Positions 1 to 7,017 of a stretch of 7,208 nucleotides of DNA are shown here, piece by piece. Each line of letters starts with the position of its first letter. Within the stretch, counting starts at the first letter, position 1. Source of the stretch: Betaproteobacteria bacterium HGW-Betaproteobacteria-20 (lineage in GTDB: Bacteria > Pseudomonadota > Gammaproteobacteria > Burkholderiales > Methylophilaceae); assembly GCA_002842195.1 (NCBI GenBank), contig PHCL01000065.1, forward strand, positions 1-7,208. Direction: 5' to 3'. The notes under the pieces are model-generated. The model did not search any database. It saw only the letters and a list, made by a program, of their open reading frames with translations, and had not been told where the DNA came from. The position numbers were made by a program, and so were the translations under genes.

Positions 1-281
1 ATACTCACACCCAGCATTTTTAGCATATGTAGAACATTCAAACGCGCAATCACTTGTTGTAGCGTGCCACCCGCTATTCCGCGCACAAAAGCAGCTTTTG
101 GAGGGTCTTCAAAACCTGGAATCTGGATACATGGCTTACTGCAGGACAAATCAATTATACAATCTTGTAGCGTTACGAATGCCACCTCAACTTCACGCGA
201 CGCAAATGCTTGCTTTAACTGAGCACCATGCCAACCACCTTGATTTTCAGGTTCGTCAGTAAAAATAGCAATGCGGGTCAT
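1..281 (-). CDS. RimK-like ATP-grasp ligase, N-terminal part (cut by window edge)
   Basis: Only the first 93 codons lie in the window; the gene continues beyond position 1. The reading was made by reverse-complementing the left end: it opens with ATG at 281-279 and gives MTRIAIFTDEPENQGGWHGA. The stretch at residues 66-92 (FVRGIAGGTLQQ followed by a leucine-rich helix and LGV) resembles the pre-ATP-grasp domain of RimK/MptN-type alpha-L-glutamate ligases. The ATP-binding and catalytic domain is outside the window, so activity cannot be judged. The start lies 2 nt after the mch stop with no strong SD, which suggests translational coupling. Methylotrophs carry an ATP-grasp gene beside mch (I recall it as orf5 of the Methylobacterium C1 cluster). 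Inferred role: adding glutamate to H4MPT or to the polyglutamate tail of methylofuran. The fold family is fairly sure; the substrate is not. Confidence 0.8.
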   Translation of the reverse strand, partial: MTRIAIFTDEPENQGGWHGAQLKQAFASREVEVAFVTLQDCIIDLSCSKPCIQIPGFEDPPKAAFVRGIAGGTLQQVIARLNVLHMLKMLGVS

Positions 282-283
282 AG

Positions 284-1264
284 TTAATACCCAAAGGATT
301 GATTAAGTAACGACTCATTCAACTCACCGCCAACAAAGCTATTACCCGTTGTTAAATTGGTGATATTCACTTTTGCTGGCGAAAATAACAGTGGATCAAT
401 CTGGTAAAAATCCATATTCACCGCTTTAAACACATCGGCAAACGGTTTGCCATAATCTTTTGAAGCGTTGCTTGGTAGTTCACGTGCCAGCTTTTCAGCT
501 TCTGCGTCAGTACATTTAACATGCAGTTGAACAAATCCACCAAATAAAATCGCATCGTTAGTACGCCCCATTGCAGTTAAAAAGTCAGGTGAATTTGGTG
601 GTAAAGGTGCAGAACCACTTCCAGAAACAACCGCTTCAAGCGGAAAATGCAGCGTGTGCAATTTATGTAACGCCACCTCTAATACCCGCGCCACAATTTG
701 CGTTGCGCCTGCCAGGCTTTTTGTAGGTGTGAGAATAAAGGTTAAATTTGCAGTTTTAATATTGGTATCGCGCGCGACTTTTTCTATTATTTCAGCAGGT
801 GGGATTTTGTCAGTTTCCAGCACCAAGACAGTTTTTTGCGCACTATCCTGATAACTTAACTCTTTAAACAAATCTTCACGTTTAGCTATCGCCCGCGCTG
901 GGCCAGAACCCAAAGAAAAAAACTTTTCATGACTTAACGCCCAGCCGGCATATTGGCTGGCCAGACAAGCTAATACTGGATACTCTGTTTGCACTGCTAT
1001 CATTACAGGGGAGTGTTTAAACTGAGTACTTTCACTCAGGCTAACCTGCCCCAGACCACCCATGCAAATTTTTGCAATGAGCACGCCTGCTTCTAAACTA
1101 CCTTGCGCCACTATGCCTGCATCCACAATAGTTGCGCCAGTTGCATGCTGCGAAACGCCCACTTTAATTGCACTCGCATTAGCGATTAACAAGTCGACCA
1201 ATGGCTGACCAAGCGCATTAACGCTAGGCCACTGGCTAGTATTTATTGTGTGATTTTTGGTGAT
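284..1264 (-). CDS. mch: Methenyltetrahydromethanopterin cyclohydrolase (Mch)
   Basis: Mch hydrolyses 5,10-methenyl-H4MPT to 5-formyl-H4MPT in the cytoplasm, the step after MtdB in formaldehyde oxidation to formate. Family features are clear. From the proposed start these are PSVNALGQPLVD (13-24), GSGPARA (119-125), SGSGSAPLPP (214-223) and GRTNDAILFGG (233-243). The length of 326 aa is normal for Mch. The start is the difficulty. The only upstream ATG/GTG/TTG in frame is TTG at 1354, which adds 30 Cys/Arg-rich residues that overlap the preceding gene by 112 nt and look unlike Mch. A strong SD (AAAGAGGA) lies 7 nt before an ATC codon at 1264-1262, which I take as the likely start. It overlaps the upstream ATP-grasp gene by 22 nt. 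A sequencing error changing ATG to ATC is the main alternative. The function is near certain; the start is not. Confidence 0.95.
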   Translation of the reverse strand: MTKNHTINTSQWPSVNALGQPLVDLLIANASAIKVGVSQHATGATIVDAGIVAQGSLEAGVLIAKICMGGLGQVSLSESTQFKHSPVMIAVQTEYPVLACLASQYAGWALSHEKFFSLGSGPARAIAKREDLFKELSYQDSAQKTVLVLETDKIPPAEIIEKVARDTNIKTANLTFILTPTKSLAGATQIVARVLEVALHKLHTLHFPLEAVVSGSGSAPLPPNSPDFLTAMGRTNDAILFGGFVQLHVKCTDAEAEKLARELPSNASKDYGKPFADVFKAVNMDFYQIDPLLFSPAKVNITNLTTGNSFVGGELNESLLNQSFGY

Positions 1265-2487
1265 GACAGTATCCTCTTTTTTAATATTCCATATCTTTGC
1301 AATACTAATGCGTGAGCATCTACGGCACTCTCGGCCTTTGCCAGCACTGTGCAAATTGGCGAATTTCCATGAATTTTAACACTAGATTCCCCAATACCTG
1401 TTGCTGGAATATCCGCAACCCAGTCTGGCCAAACAAAATCTGCGGGTATATCCATATCGTTTTCTGCGTACAAAATAAGTTGCGCACAGGCTGAGCTAAT
1501 TTGCGGTACAACATCCATCAACTCGCCCGCACAGCCTTGCAGATGAACGGGTAGCAAGTTTGGGTACAGATAAAAAGTCGCGCTTAAGCGTGGGTTTAAC
1601 TCCAAAATCCACAGGGAATCGTATGCCAAAATTGCATCTAAGCTGTTAATGCCACGCAAACCCAATGCGGATGTCAGTTGCTGCGCCTTTTCGAGCAATT
1701 GCTGCTGAATGTCGGGTAACAACTTTACGCCGCCTACAGCGCCGGCAAAACGATAAGGCAGCACTGATGTTGGTGCAATAAATTGTTCATTAAAACCAAT
1801 CAACTGCGCCAGTTTTCCATCAGCCACAAAAAGCATGGATATTGGCCTACCATCTATTTGGCGCTGAAAATAATCGCCAGAATTGCCTTGAGTAGCGGGT
1901 TTAATATGCATGCCGCCCGTGCCGCCAAGTTTTTTAGATAGCCAGCGTTCATTACTAATTGCTGCCATATCAATGCCTCTTGAATTTATTGGAAAATGGC
2001 AATCCAAATTGGAGGCTGGCACGGATTTTAGCCACTCTTCGACAAACTCAGGAAGCCTCGGTAATGACAACTTGTATTTCTGTTCGCAAATCTGTACTTC
2101 AGGGTACTGAATTTCAAGCGCATCTAGCAATTCAAAAAAGCCAAAGCTTTTAGTCAATTGCATCACTTCAGGCGAATTTCCTATCAACGGGACTTTATCT
2201 GCCACCCAAGCCAACAATTCAGGGTTGGCATCAAACAAGCTTCCATATAAAAAACCTGTTACATTGTCCAGGTTAATTTGTGAGAATAGGTGTTTAAAGT
2301 CGATGTCATCCACACCATTAGCGTTTATTTTAACTTTAAACGATTGCTCTGCAACGCAACGTGTATCGGCATCAGCAAAGGCATCCAGTGTTATAACTTG
2401 ATATCCGGTCAACACTGCGGCCTCTGCATAAGCACGTGCCGAAATTGCAGCAATAATCAGCTTTTCTGGAAATCTATTTACTGGCAA
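1243..2487 (-). CDS. ATP-grasp family ligase of the H4MPT gene cluster, substrate unproven (MfnD-like?)
   Basis: This is a 414-aa soluble protein with no signal peptide or membrane segment. The N-terminus (LIIAAISARAYAEAA, residues 10-24) looks like a Rossmann-like pre-ATP-grasp domain. A glycine-rich loop (KKLGGTGGMHI, 185-195) and ILELNPRLSATF (294-305) fit the ATP-grasp fold, the latter supplying the acidic metal-binding residues. ATP-grasp enzymes join a carboxylate to an amine through an acyl-phosphate. MfnD, the archaeal tyramine-glutamate ligase of methanofuran synthesis, is a member, so a role in methylofuran synthesis is my preferred inference from context. The TTG at 2487 is the only conventional start before the N-terminal domain: an in-frame TAG lies at 2505-2503, and the next candidates would remove the nucleotide-fold start. 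No SD is visible, so coupling to mtdB 19 nt upstream is likely. The gene's 3' end overlaps mch. Confidence 0.85.
   Translation of the reverse strand: MPVNRFPEKLIIAAISARAYAEAAVLTGYQVITLDAFADADTRCVAEQSFKVKINANGVDDIDFKHLFSQINLDNVTGFLYGSLFDANPELLAWVADKVPLIGNSPEVMQLTKSFGFFELLDALEIQYPEVQICEQKYKLSLPRLPEFVEEWLKSVPASNLDCHFPINSRGIDMAAISNERWLSKKLGGTGGMHIKPATQGNSGDYFQRQIDGRPISMLFVADGKLAQLIGFNEQFIAPTSVLPYRFAGAVGGVKLLPDIQQQLLEKAQQLTSALGLRGINSLDAILAYDSLWILELNPRLSATFYLYPNLLPVHLQGCAGELMDVVPQISSACAQLILYAENDMDIPADFVWPDWVADIPATGIGESSVKIHGNSPICTVLAKAESAVDAHALVLQRYGILKKRILSSPKITQ
1272..1279 (-). promoter_or_regulatory. Strong Shine-Dalgarno before a non-canonical mch start
   Basis: On the minus strand AAAGAGGA is followed by 7 nt and then ATC (1264-1262) in the mch frame. 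This is ideal SD strength and spacing, but no ATG, GTG or TTG lies at the expected position. The site is inside the last codons of the upstream ATP-grasp gene, so terminating ribosomes would be nearby. It decides the start I chose for mch. Confidence 0.6.
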
Positions 2488-2492
2488 ACTAT

Positions 2493-2522
2493 TTAATACG
2501 GACTAGTTAAATGCGGACTAGT
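2493..2522 (-). repeat. Imperfect 15-nt tandem duplication of the mtdB tail
   Basis: On the minus strand ACTAGTCCGCATTTA (2522-2508) is followed directly by ACTAGTCCGTATTAA (2507-2493), identical at 13 of 15 positions. The first copy holds the last mtdB codons (Leu-Val-Arg-Ile) and most of its TAA stop. The second copy repeats the same four residues in the same frame after the stop, then reaches a second stop (TAG). It fills most of the 19-nt gap before the TTG start of the ATP-grasp gene. Confidence 0.85.
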
Positions 2523-3418
2523 GTTTGCGCTATCTCAAACGCCGCCATAAATTCTAAATAACAGGGCTTTTCTGCCACTAACATTTGTTTGAGTAAGTTG
2601 TGTTGCGTGGTGTATTTTAAATTACCAATCGCCAATGCGCCGATACCAATCACTTTAGTTTCTGCAATTACCTCTCCATCCGCCATCGCATCCACACCCT
2701 CTGCACCTGTCGGTGCAACTGCGTTCACATCAGCGATAATTTGCAAGCGGTCAGATTGTGCAATTTGTGTAGCTGTAAGCACACGCACACCAGCTGATGC
2801 GGCACAAATAGCAATTTCGGTTTGCAGCAAAACGGCTTTTTTAGTCACATCAGAAGCACCATCAACTGCCTGCATATTCAGTTGATATTGCGTATTCCAG
2901 GTTTGTGCTTTTGCTTCCAAATCAGCGATAGATTTATGTGCGACCAATTGCACGATTGCACCCTGCTTTGCCGCAATGATGGCTGCACAACCCCCTACAG
3001 GGCCACTTGCACCAAATACGCTAATTGTTTTTCCTGCTAAACTTTCGCCAAAATTTTTCGTCAGGTGGAATTCCACTTTAGCAATCATCGCAGCAGCAGT
3101 GGTAAATGCGCCTGACGGATCTGCAACAATAGAACATGCGAATGGTGCAAACATGGCTTTTTTACCAGCTGTTAACATTTGTATGGCAAGATCAACATCA
3201 CGCCCGCCGATAAAAATTCCTTCACGCCTTACACCTGATGCACTGCGCGAAAAAATCGCATCTTGAGTGAGTGCGGCGACCTCACTTAAAGCGACGTTGG
3301 TATAAGACATCATCTTATCAAAACCCGCATCGTAAGCCATATTCACATCAAACGGGCTGGCGTTTTTAGCGGAGGTGATGAGATGCAAAATGCTGACCTT
3401 TTCTTTGACTTTTTCCAT
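2507..3418 (-). CDS. mtdB: NAD(P)-dependent methylene-tetrahydromethanopterin dehydrogenase (MtdB)
   Basis: MtdB oxidises methylene-H4MPT to methenyl-H4MPT with NAD+ or NADP+, just before Mch in the cytoplasmic formaldehyde oxidation route. The 303-aa product opens with MEKVKEKVSILHLITSAKNA, followed by SPFDVNMAYDAGFD. It carries a dinucleotide-binding glycine-rich turn, VFGASGPVGG (about 134-143), and ends in the helical tail typical of the MtdA/MtdB family. The H4MPT gene context favours MtdB over the NADP-specific MtdA, but residues that set cofactor choice were not examined. An in-frame ATG at 3451 would add 11 residues (MQQLLNLKENN) and overlap mptG by 23 nt. I prefer the ATG at 3418-3416, which lies 10 nt after the mptG stop and has a weak purine-rich SD (AAAGAAAA) in front. 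The C-terminal codons are part of a 15-nt tandem duplication. Confidence 0.93.
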   Translation of the reverse strand: MEKVKEKVSILHLITSAKNASPFDVNMAYDAGFDKMMSYTNVALSEVAALTQDAIFSRSASGVRREGIFIGGRDVDLAIQMLTAGKKAMFAPFACSIVADPSGAFTTAAAMIAKVEFHLTKNFGESLAGKTISVFGASGPVGGCAAIIAAKQGAIVQLVAHKSIADLEAKAQTWNTQYQLNMQAVDGASDVTKKAVLLQTEIAICAASAGVRVLTATQIAQSDRLQIIADVNAVAPTGAEGVDAMADGEVIAETKVIGIGALAIGNLKYTTQHNLLKQMLVAEKPCYLEFMAAFEIAQTLVRI

Positions 3419-3428
3419 ATTATTTTCT

Positions 3429-4430
3429 TTAAGATTTAACAATTGCTGCACCGGTATTTTTACCGCGTACTACCTGATACGAAATATTATCATTTTCTAC
3501 AAACTGTACTTTTAATTGTTGCAGCATTGCATTGGCACTGACCTCATTTTCAAACACGGCAAAGCCAGTCGGCCCCCAGGAACTCTGACCAAAGCAAGCC
3601 ACACCAGAACTTTCTAAATACTCTAATACCGTACCTACCTGGCGACTGGCGTAGCGCCCGCCTTGTGCGGGTGCAAAGTAGTCGCCAATGTGTGCTTGCA
3701 ACGCCTGAATGCTGTTGCCAAAGGCTGTTAAATCTTGTTCCACTATTGCTGGCATGGCTTGCATCAACACGCATCTGCACAAATGTGCAGCCAGGTTTTC
3801 AGAAAAAACGGGTAGATTACTAAACGCATCCTGCTCTTCCTCGCCGTGAATACCAGGCTGGGTTGAATCTAAAATTAACAACACTCGCCAAGCTTCGGGG
3901 AAAACGTAACGCGCCAATAATGGCGGCACACGTTTTTTTAAACTACGCCCGCCATCAATCAGCAATCCGCCAAAATCAAACGCCGCAATACCAATGCCAG
4001 AACGATTGCCTCGGCCTGTTAACGCGGCAATTTCTGCAGTCGTTAAATTCAGGTGGTATAGCTGGCTAATCGCCGTGCCAACCATCAAGGCCAATTGCGT
4101 GCCAGAACCCAAGCCCGCATGTTCGGGAATGTGCTGCTGGATGTTAATACTAAACTCACCTTTAAGATTAAGTTTAGCCTTCAGTTGTTCAACAATCATT
4201 AAAGCGCGTTCAGAGGATGTCCCTGAAATGTGCAGTTTTTCACTGCTACTTGCAGTGAGTGCTAAGCTTGGTGCTTCCAGGCTTAAACCGATACTGCCAA
4301 ATTTACGCCCTAGCCCGCCATGTAAGTCAAAAAAGCCCATGTGTAAGCGTGCCGAGCTTTTAATCAGGATATCCGTACCATTAGCAATAGTGGGTGCTGT
4401 TTGTTTAAGAGGTTTGTTTAAAATACTCAT
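3429..4430 (-). CDS. mptG: Beta-ribofuranosylaminobenzene 5'-phosphate synthase (beta-RFAP synthase)
   Basis: The enzyme condenses 4-hydroxybenzoate or 4-aminobenzoate with PRPP, losing CO2 and pyrophosphate. This is the first committed step of H4MPT synthesis. The 333-aa protein belongs to the GHMP-kinase-like fold. After a short variable N-terminus it shows SSARLHMGFFDLHGGLGRKF (25-44), the GHMP glycine loop PEHAGLGSGTQLAL (102-115), GRGNRSGIGIAAFDFGGLLI (139-158) and a late FGQSSWGPTGFAVFE segment. All are characteristic of beta-RFAP synthases of archaea and methylotrophs. It is the first gene of the minus-strand operon, and the next gene starts 10 nt after its stop. The ATG at 4430-4428 has only a weak SD (GAGAAA). 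A start-stop triplet ORF (Met-Arg-Lys-stop, from the ATG at 4438) ends overlapping this ATG. No key segment appears missing. Confidence 0.93.
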   Translation of the reverse strand: MSILNKPLKQTAPTIANGTDILIKSSARLHMGFFDLHGGLGRKFGSIGLSLEAPSLALTASSSEKLHISGTSSERALMIVEQLKAKLNLKGEFSINIQQHIPEHAGLGSGTQLALMVGTAISQLYHLNLTTAEIAALTGRGNRSGIGIAAFDFGGLLIDGGRSLKKRVPPLLARYVFPEAWRVLLILDSTQPGIHGEEEQDAFSNLPVFSENLAAHLCRCVLMQAMPAIVEQDLTAFGNSIQALQAHIGDYFAPAQGGRYASRQVGTVLEYLESSGVACFGQSSWGPTGFAVFENEVSANAMLQQLKVQFVENDNISYQVVRGKNTGAAIVKS

Positions 4431-4499
4431 TTTCTCATTCTAGCTGACAGTCATCACTTTTCCTACGTCTACGCAAACACATCCATGCAAATTTTATTG

Positions 4500-4526
4500 A
4501 TTAAAGCGCATAGTTTCAGGTGACAA
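4500..4526 (-). promoter_or_regulatory. Weak candidate promoter for the mptG-mtdB-mch operon
   Basis: On the minus strand TTGTCA (4526-4521) is five of six to the -35 consensus, and TTTAAT (4505-4500) is five of six to the -10 consensus. The spacer is only 15 nt, at the short limit, so this is tentative. Its -35 almost coincides with the -35 of the ppsA candidate on the other strand, so the two promoters would be mutually exclusive if both are real. Confidence 0.25.
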
Positions 4527-4548
4527 CGCCTGTTTATTTAGGCAGAAT
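4520..4548 (+). promoter_or_regulatory. Candidate sigma70-type promoter for ppsA
   Basis: GTGACA (4520-4525, five of six matches to TTGACA), a 17-nt spacer, then CAGAAT (4543-4548, four of six to TATAAT). The start of transcription would fall near 4555, leaving a leader of about 50 nt. The spacer contains a small inverted repeat, GCCT/AGGC, which might be an operator half-site pair or chance. This is the best-spaced pair I found in the region by eye. Confidence 0.45.
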
Positions 4549-4593
4549 GTAACTTAATTGTAAAAATACATTTCATCCCCTGTTTGAACATCT

Positions 4594-4598
4594 AAGGA
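4594..4598 (+). promoter_or_regulatory. ppsA ribosome binding site
   Basis: AAGGA ends 6 nt before the ATG at 4605. This is good spacing and the clearest conventional SD in the window, and it fixes the ppsA start. Confidence 0.8.
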
Positions 4599-4604
4599 AC
4601 TATC

Positions 4605-6977
4605 ATGTCAGCCCACGTTATTCCATTTGAAAATCTACGAAACATAGACGTCCCTTCTGTTGGCGGTAAAAACGCTTCTTTAGGAGAGATGATTTCGCAA
4701 CTATCGGCAAAAGGCGTGCGCGTACCAACAGGTTTTGCCACCACGGCTGATGCATATCGCGAATTTTTATCGCAGAACGGTTTAGATGTCAAAATTAACG
4801 CAGAGCTTGACGCGTTAAATGTAGACGACACGCAGGCGCTGGCCATTTGTGGTAAAAAAGTACGCGAATGGATTATGAATGCGCCCTTTCCTGCCGCGTT
4901 AGATCAAGCCATTAAAGAAAATTACGAAATTCTGACGGCTAAATCTGGCAACGGCGCAACATTTGCAGTGCGCTCATCTGCCACTGCTGAAGATTTGCCT
5001 GACGCTTCGTTTGCTGGTCAACAGGAATCATTTCTAAACATTCAAGGTTTAGATAATATCCTGCACGCCATTAAAGAGGTTTTTGCTTCTTTATACAATG
5101 ACCGCGCAATTTCGTATCGCGTACACAAAGGCTTTGTGCATGCTGACGTTGCACTGTCAGCCGGTATCCAGCAAATGGTGCGTTCTGACATTGGCTGTGC
5201 AGGCGTGATGTTTACTATTGATACTGAATCAGGCTTTAAAGATGTAGTGTTTATCACCTCCTCTTACGGTTTGGGTGAAACAGTCGTACAAGGCGCGGTT
5301 AACCCGGATGAATTCTATGTGCATAAACCAACGCTGGCACAAGGAAAACCATCCATTGTACGTCGCACTATGGGTTCTAAACTCATTAAAATGGTATTTA
5401 GTGATGCCACCCGGGCAGGTAAAAGCACCTCTACCATTGACGTGGATACAGCTGATAGCGACCGATATTCTCTTTGCGACGCTGATGTATTAGAGCTGGC
5501 ACGTTACGCCATGACAATTGAATCGCACTACGGTTGCCCGATGGATATTGAGTGGGGTAAGAATGGCGTAGATAACAAACTTTATATCTTGCAGGCACGT
5601 CCGGAAACCGTAAAATCACAAGAGTCTTTAAACAACGTTACAGAAACGTTCAAATTACATAAACATAATGAAAAACCATTGGTGATTGGTCGCGCTGTTA
5701 CGCAAAAAGTAGGTGTAGGCCCGGTTAGAATCGTTTTAGATCCAGCAGATATGCACCTAGTGCAACCTGGTGATGTGTTGGTTGCTGATATGACAGACCC
5801 TAACTGGGAGCCTGTCATGAAACGTGCCAGCGCTTTAGTGACTAATCGTGGCGGCCGTACCTGCCACGCTGCGATTATTGCCCGCGAACTGGGCATTCCC
5901 GCCATTGTCGGTGCGGTAAATGCGACTGACGTCTTGCGTGAAGGTGAAATCGTCACGGTTTCATGTGCAGAAGGTGAATCTGGCTTTGTCTACCATGGCG
6001 CAATTGAGTATGAAGTCAATACCCAGGCACAATCTGCACTTTCACCTGCACCTTGCAAAATAATGATGAACGTCGGCAATCCTGACATGGCATTTGGTTT
6101 TGCAAAAATACCGAATGATGGTGTGGGCCTAGCGCGTTTAGAGTTTGTCATCAATAATATGGTTGGCATTCACCCCAAAGCAATTTTAAATGCGGAGGCA
6201 ATGCCATCTGCGATTCAAACCGTGATTAAAAACCGCGCACGAGGATACGCTTCTCCTAAACAGTTCTATATTGACAAAGTAGCTGAAGGTGTCGCCACCA
6301 TTGCTGCGGCATTTTACCCAAAACCAGTGATTGTGCGTACTTCTGACTTTAAATCTAATGAGTACAAAAAACTTGTAGGTGGTGAGATTTACGAGCCAGA
6401 TGAAGAAAACCCAATGATTGGCTTCCGGGGCGCTGCGCGCTATATGGCGGAAGATTTCAAAGAATGCTTCGCCATGGAATGTACTGCCATGAAAAAAGTG
6501 CGCGACGAAATGGGATTAACTAACGTAGAGTTAATGATTCCATTTGTACGCACTATCACTGAGGCAAAAGCTGTCACTGAGATTATGGCGGCCAATGGCC
6601 TTAAACGCGGGCAAAATGGCTTACGCTTGATTATGATGTGCGAAATCCCTTCTAACGCATTATTGGCTGAAGAGTTCCTGCATTACTTTGATGGTTTCTC
6701 TATCGGCTCAAATGACCTGACACAGCTTACATTAGGTATGGATAGAGACTCAGGCATTTTGGCTGACGGCTTTGACGAACGTAATGACGCAGTAAAATCA
6801 TTGATTAAAATGACGATACACACCTGTAATCGCTTAGGTAAATATGTCGGCATTTGTGGTCAAGGTCCATCAGATCATCCTGATTTTGCAGAATGGTTAG
6901 TGGCTGAAGGCATCCAATCCATGTCTCTCAACCCAGACACGGTGGTCACCACTTGGCAACGATTGGCCAAAAAGTAA
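4605..6977 (+). CDS. ppsA: Phosphoenolpyruvate synthase (pyruvate, water dikinase)
   Basis: PpsA makes PEP from pyruvate and ATP, releasing AMP and phosphate, in the cytoplasm. The 790-aa length is close to the 792 aa of E. coli PpsA. The N-terminal nucleotide-binding domain includes [10 protein letters not shown] (20-29) and the [20 protein letters not shown] block (121-140). The mobile phosphohistidine domain has [20 protein letters not shown] (416-435), with the catalytic His at 421. The C-terminal PEP-utiliser TIM barrel has SIGSNDLTQ, the catalytic-acid Cys at 751 in [11 protein letters not shown], and ends in SLNPDTV. Thr419, two residues before the His, is the residue PpsR phosphorylates in E. 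coli, and ppsR follows here. The start is fixed by AAGGA 6 nt upstream. All catalytic segments are present and no frameshift is seen. In a RuMP-cycle methylotroph it would convert cycle-derived pyruvate to PEP. Confidence 0.97.
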   Translation: MSAHVIPFENLRNIDVPSVGGKNASLGEMISQLSAKGVRVPTGFATTADAYREFLSQNGLDVKINAELDALNVDDTQALAICGKKVREWIMNAPFPAALDQAIKENYEILTAKSGNGATFAVRSSATAEDLPDASFAGQQESFLNIQGLDNILHAIKEVFASLYNDRAISYRVHKGFVHADVALSAGIQQMVRSDIGCAGVMFTIDTESGFKDVVFITSSYGLGETVVQGAVNPDEFYVHKPTLAQGKPSIVRRTMGSKLIKMVFSDATRAGKSTSTIDVDTADSDRYSLCDADVLELARYAMTIESHYGCPMDIEWGKNGVDNKLYILQARPETVKSQESLNNVTETFKLHKHNEKPLVIGRAVTQKVGVGPVRIVLDPADMHLVQPGDVLVADMTDPNWEPVMKRASALVTNRGGRTCHAAIIARELGIPAIVGAVNATDVLREGEIVTVSCAEGESGFVYHGAIEYEVNTQAQSALSPAPCKIMMNVGNPDMAFGFAKIPNDGVGLARLEFVINNMVGIHPKAILNAEAMPSAIQTVIKNRARGYASPKQFYIDKVAEGVATIAAAFYPKPVIVRTSDFKSNEYKKLVGGEIYEPDEENPMIGFRGAARYMAEDFKECFAMECTAMKKVRDEMGLTNVELMIPFVRTITEAKAVTEIMAANGLKRGQNGLRLIMMCEIPSNALLAEEFLHYFDGFSIGSNDLTQLTLGMDRDSGILADGFDERNDAVKSLIKMTIHTCNRLGKYVGICGQGPSDHPDFAEWLVAEGIQSMSLNPDTVVTTWQRLAKK

Positions 6978-7002
6978 TTGACGCCAACAATAGCAGCCAA
7001 TT

Positions 7003-7008
7003 AAGGGG
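7003..7008 (+). promoter_or_regulatory. ppsR ribosome binding site
   Basis: AAGGGG lies 9 nt before the ATG at 7018. With only 40 nt between ppsA and ppsR and no terminator-like hairpin with a T run, the two genes are probably co-transcribed and ppsR is translated from its own SD. Confidence 0.65.
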
Positions 7009-7017
7009 TAGATTGTA

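Larger units (their letters stand above)
4431..4604. promoter_or_regulatory. Divergent intergenic region between the H4MPT operon and ppsA
   Basis: These 174 nt separate oppositely transcribed mptG and ppsA and contain no ORF worth calling. They hold the ppsA promoter candidate, a weaker candidate for the C1 operon that shares its -35 segment, and a short inverted repeat (GCCT, 8-nt spacer, AGGC at 4528-4543) lying in the ppsA promoter spacer. A TAGAAT at 4442-4437 on the minus strand sits so close to mptG that it would give a nearly leaderless transcript, and it lacks a good -35. No recognisable operator for a known regulator was identified. Confidence 0.7.

Noticed and set aside
1265..1354. 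TTG-initiated 30-residue extension of Mch
   Set aside because: It overlaps the ATP-grasp gene in another frame, has no properly spaced SD, and its Cys/Arg-rich sequence is unlike Mch N-termini.
3419..3451. Upstream ATG start for mtdB adding 11 residues
   Set aside because: It would overlap the mptG end by 23 nt. The downstream ATG at 3418 gives the usual MtdB N-terminus and tight spacing after mptG.
3994..4443. 149-aa open frame on the plus strand across the mptG start
   Set aside because: It is antisense to well-supported mptG, has no SD and no recognisable domain, and its Pro/Ala/Cys-rich composition is a shadow of mptG codons.
4528..4543. GCCT/AGGC inverted repeat as a Cra/FruR-type operator for ppsA
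   Set aside because: It does not match the Cra consensus and each arm is only 4 bp. It is kept only as a note in the promoter entry.
5582..5956. 124-aa minus-strand open frame inside ppsA
   Set aside because: It is antisense to the conserved phosphohistidine domain of ppsA, with no SD and no family resemblance.
6961..7002. Inverted repeats around the ppsA stop (ATTGGC at 6962-6967 with GCCAAT at 6996-7001) as a terminator or attenuator
   Set aside because: The stem is only 6 bp with a 28-nt loop and no following T run, and the right arm abuts the ppsR SD. It is likely chance.
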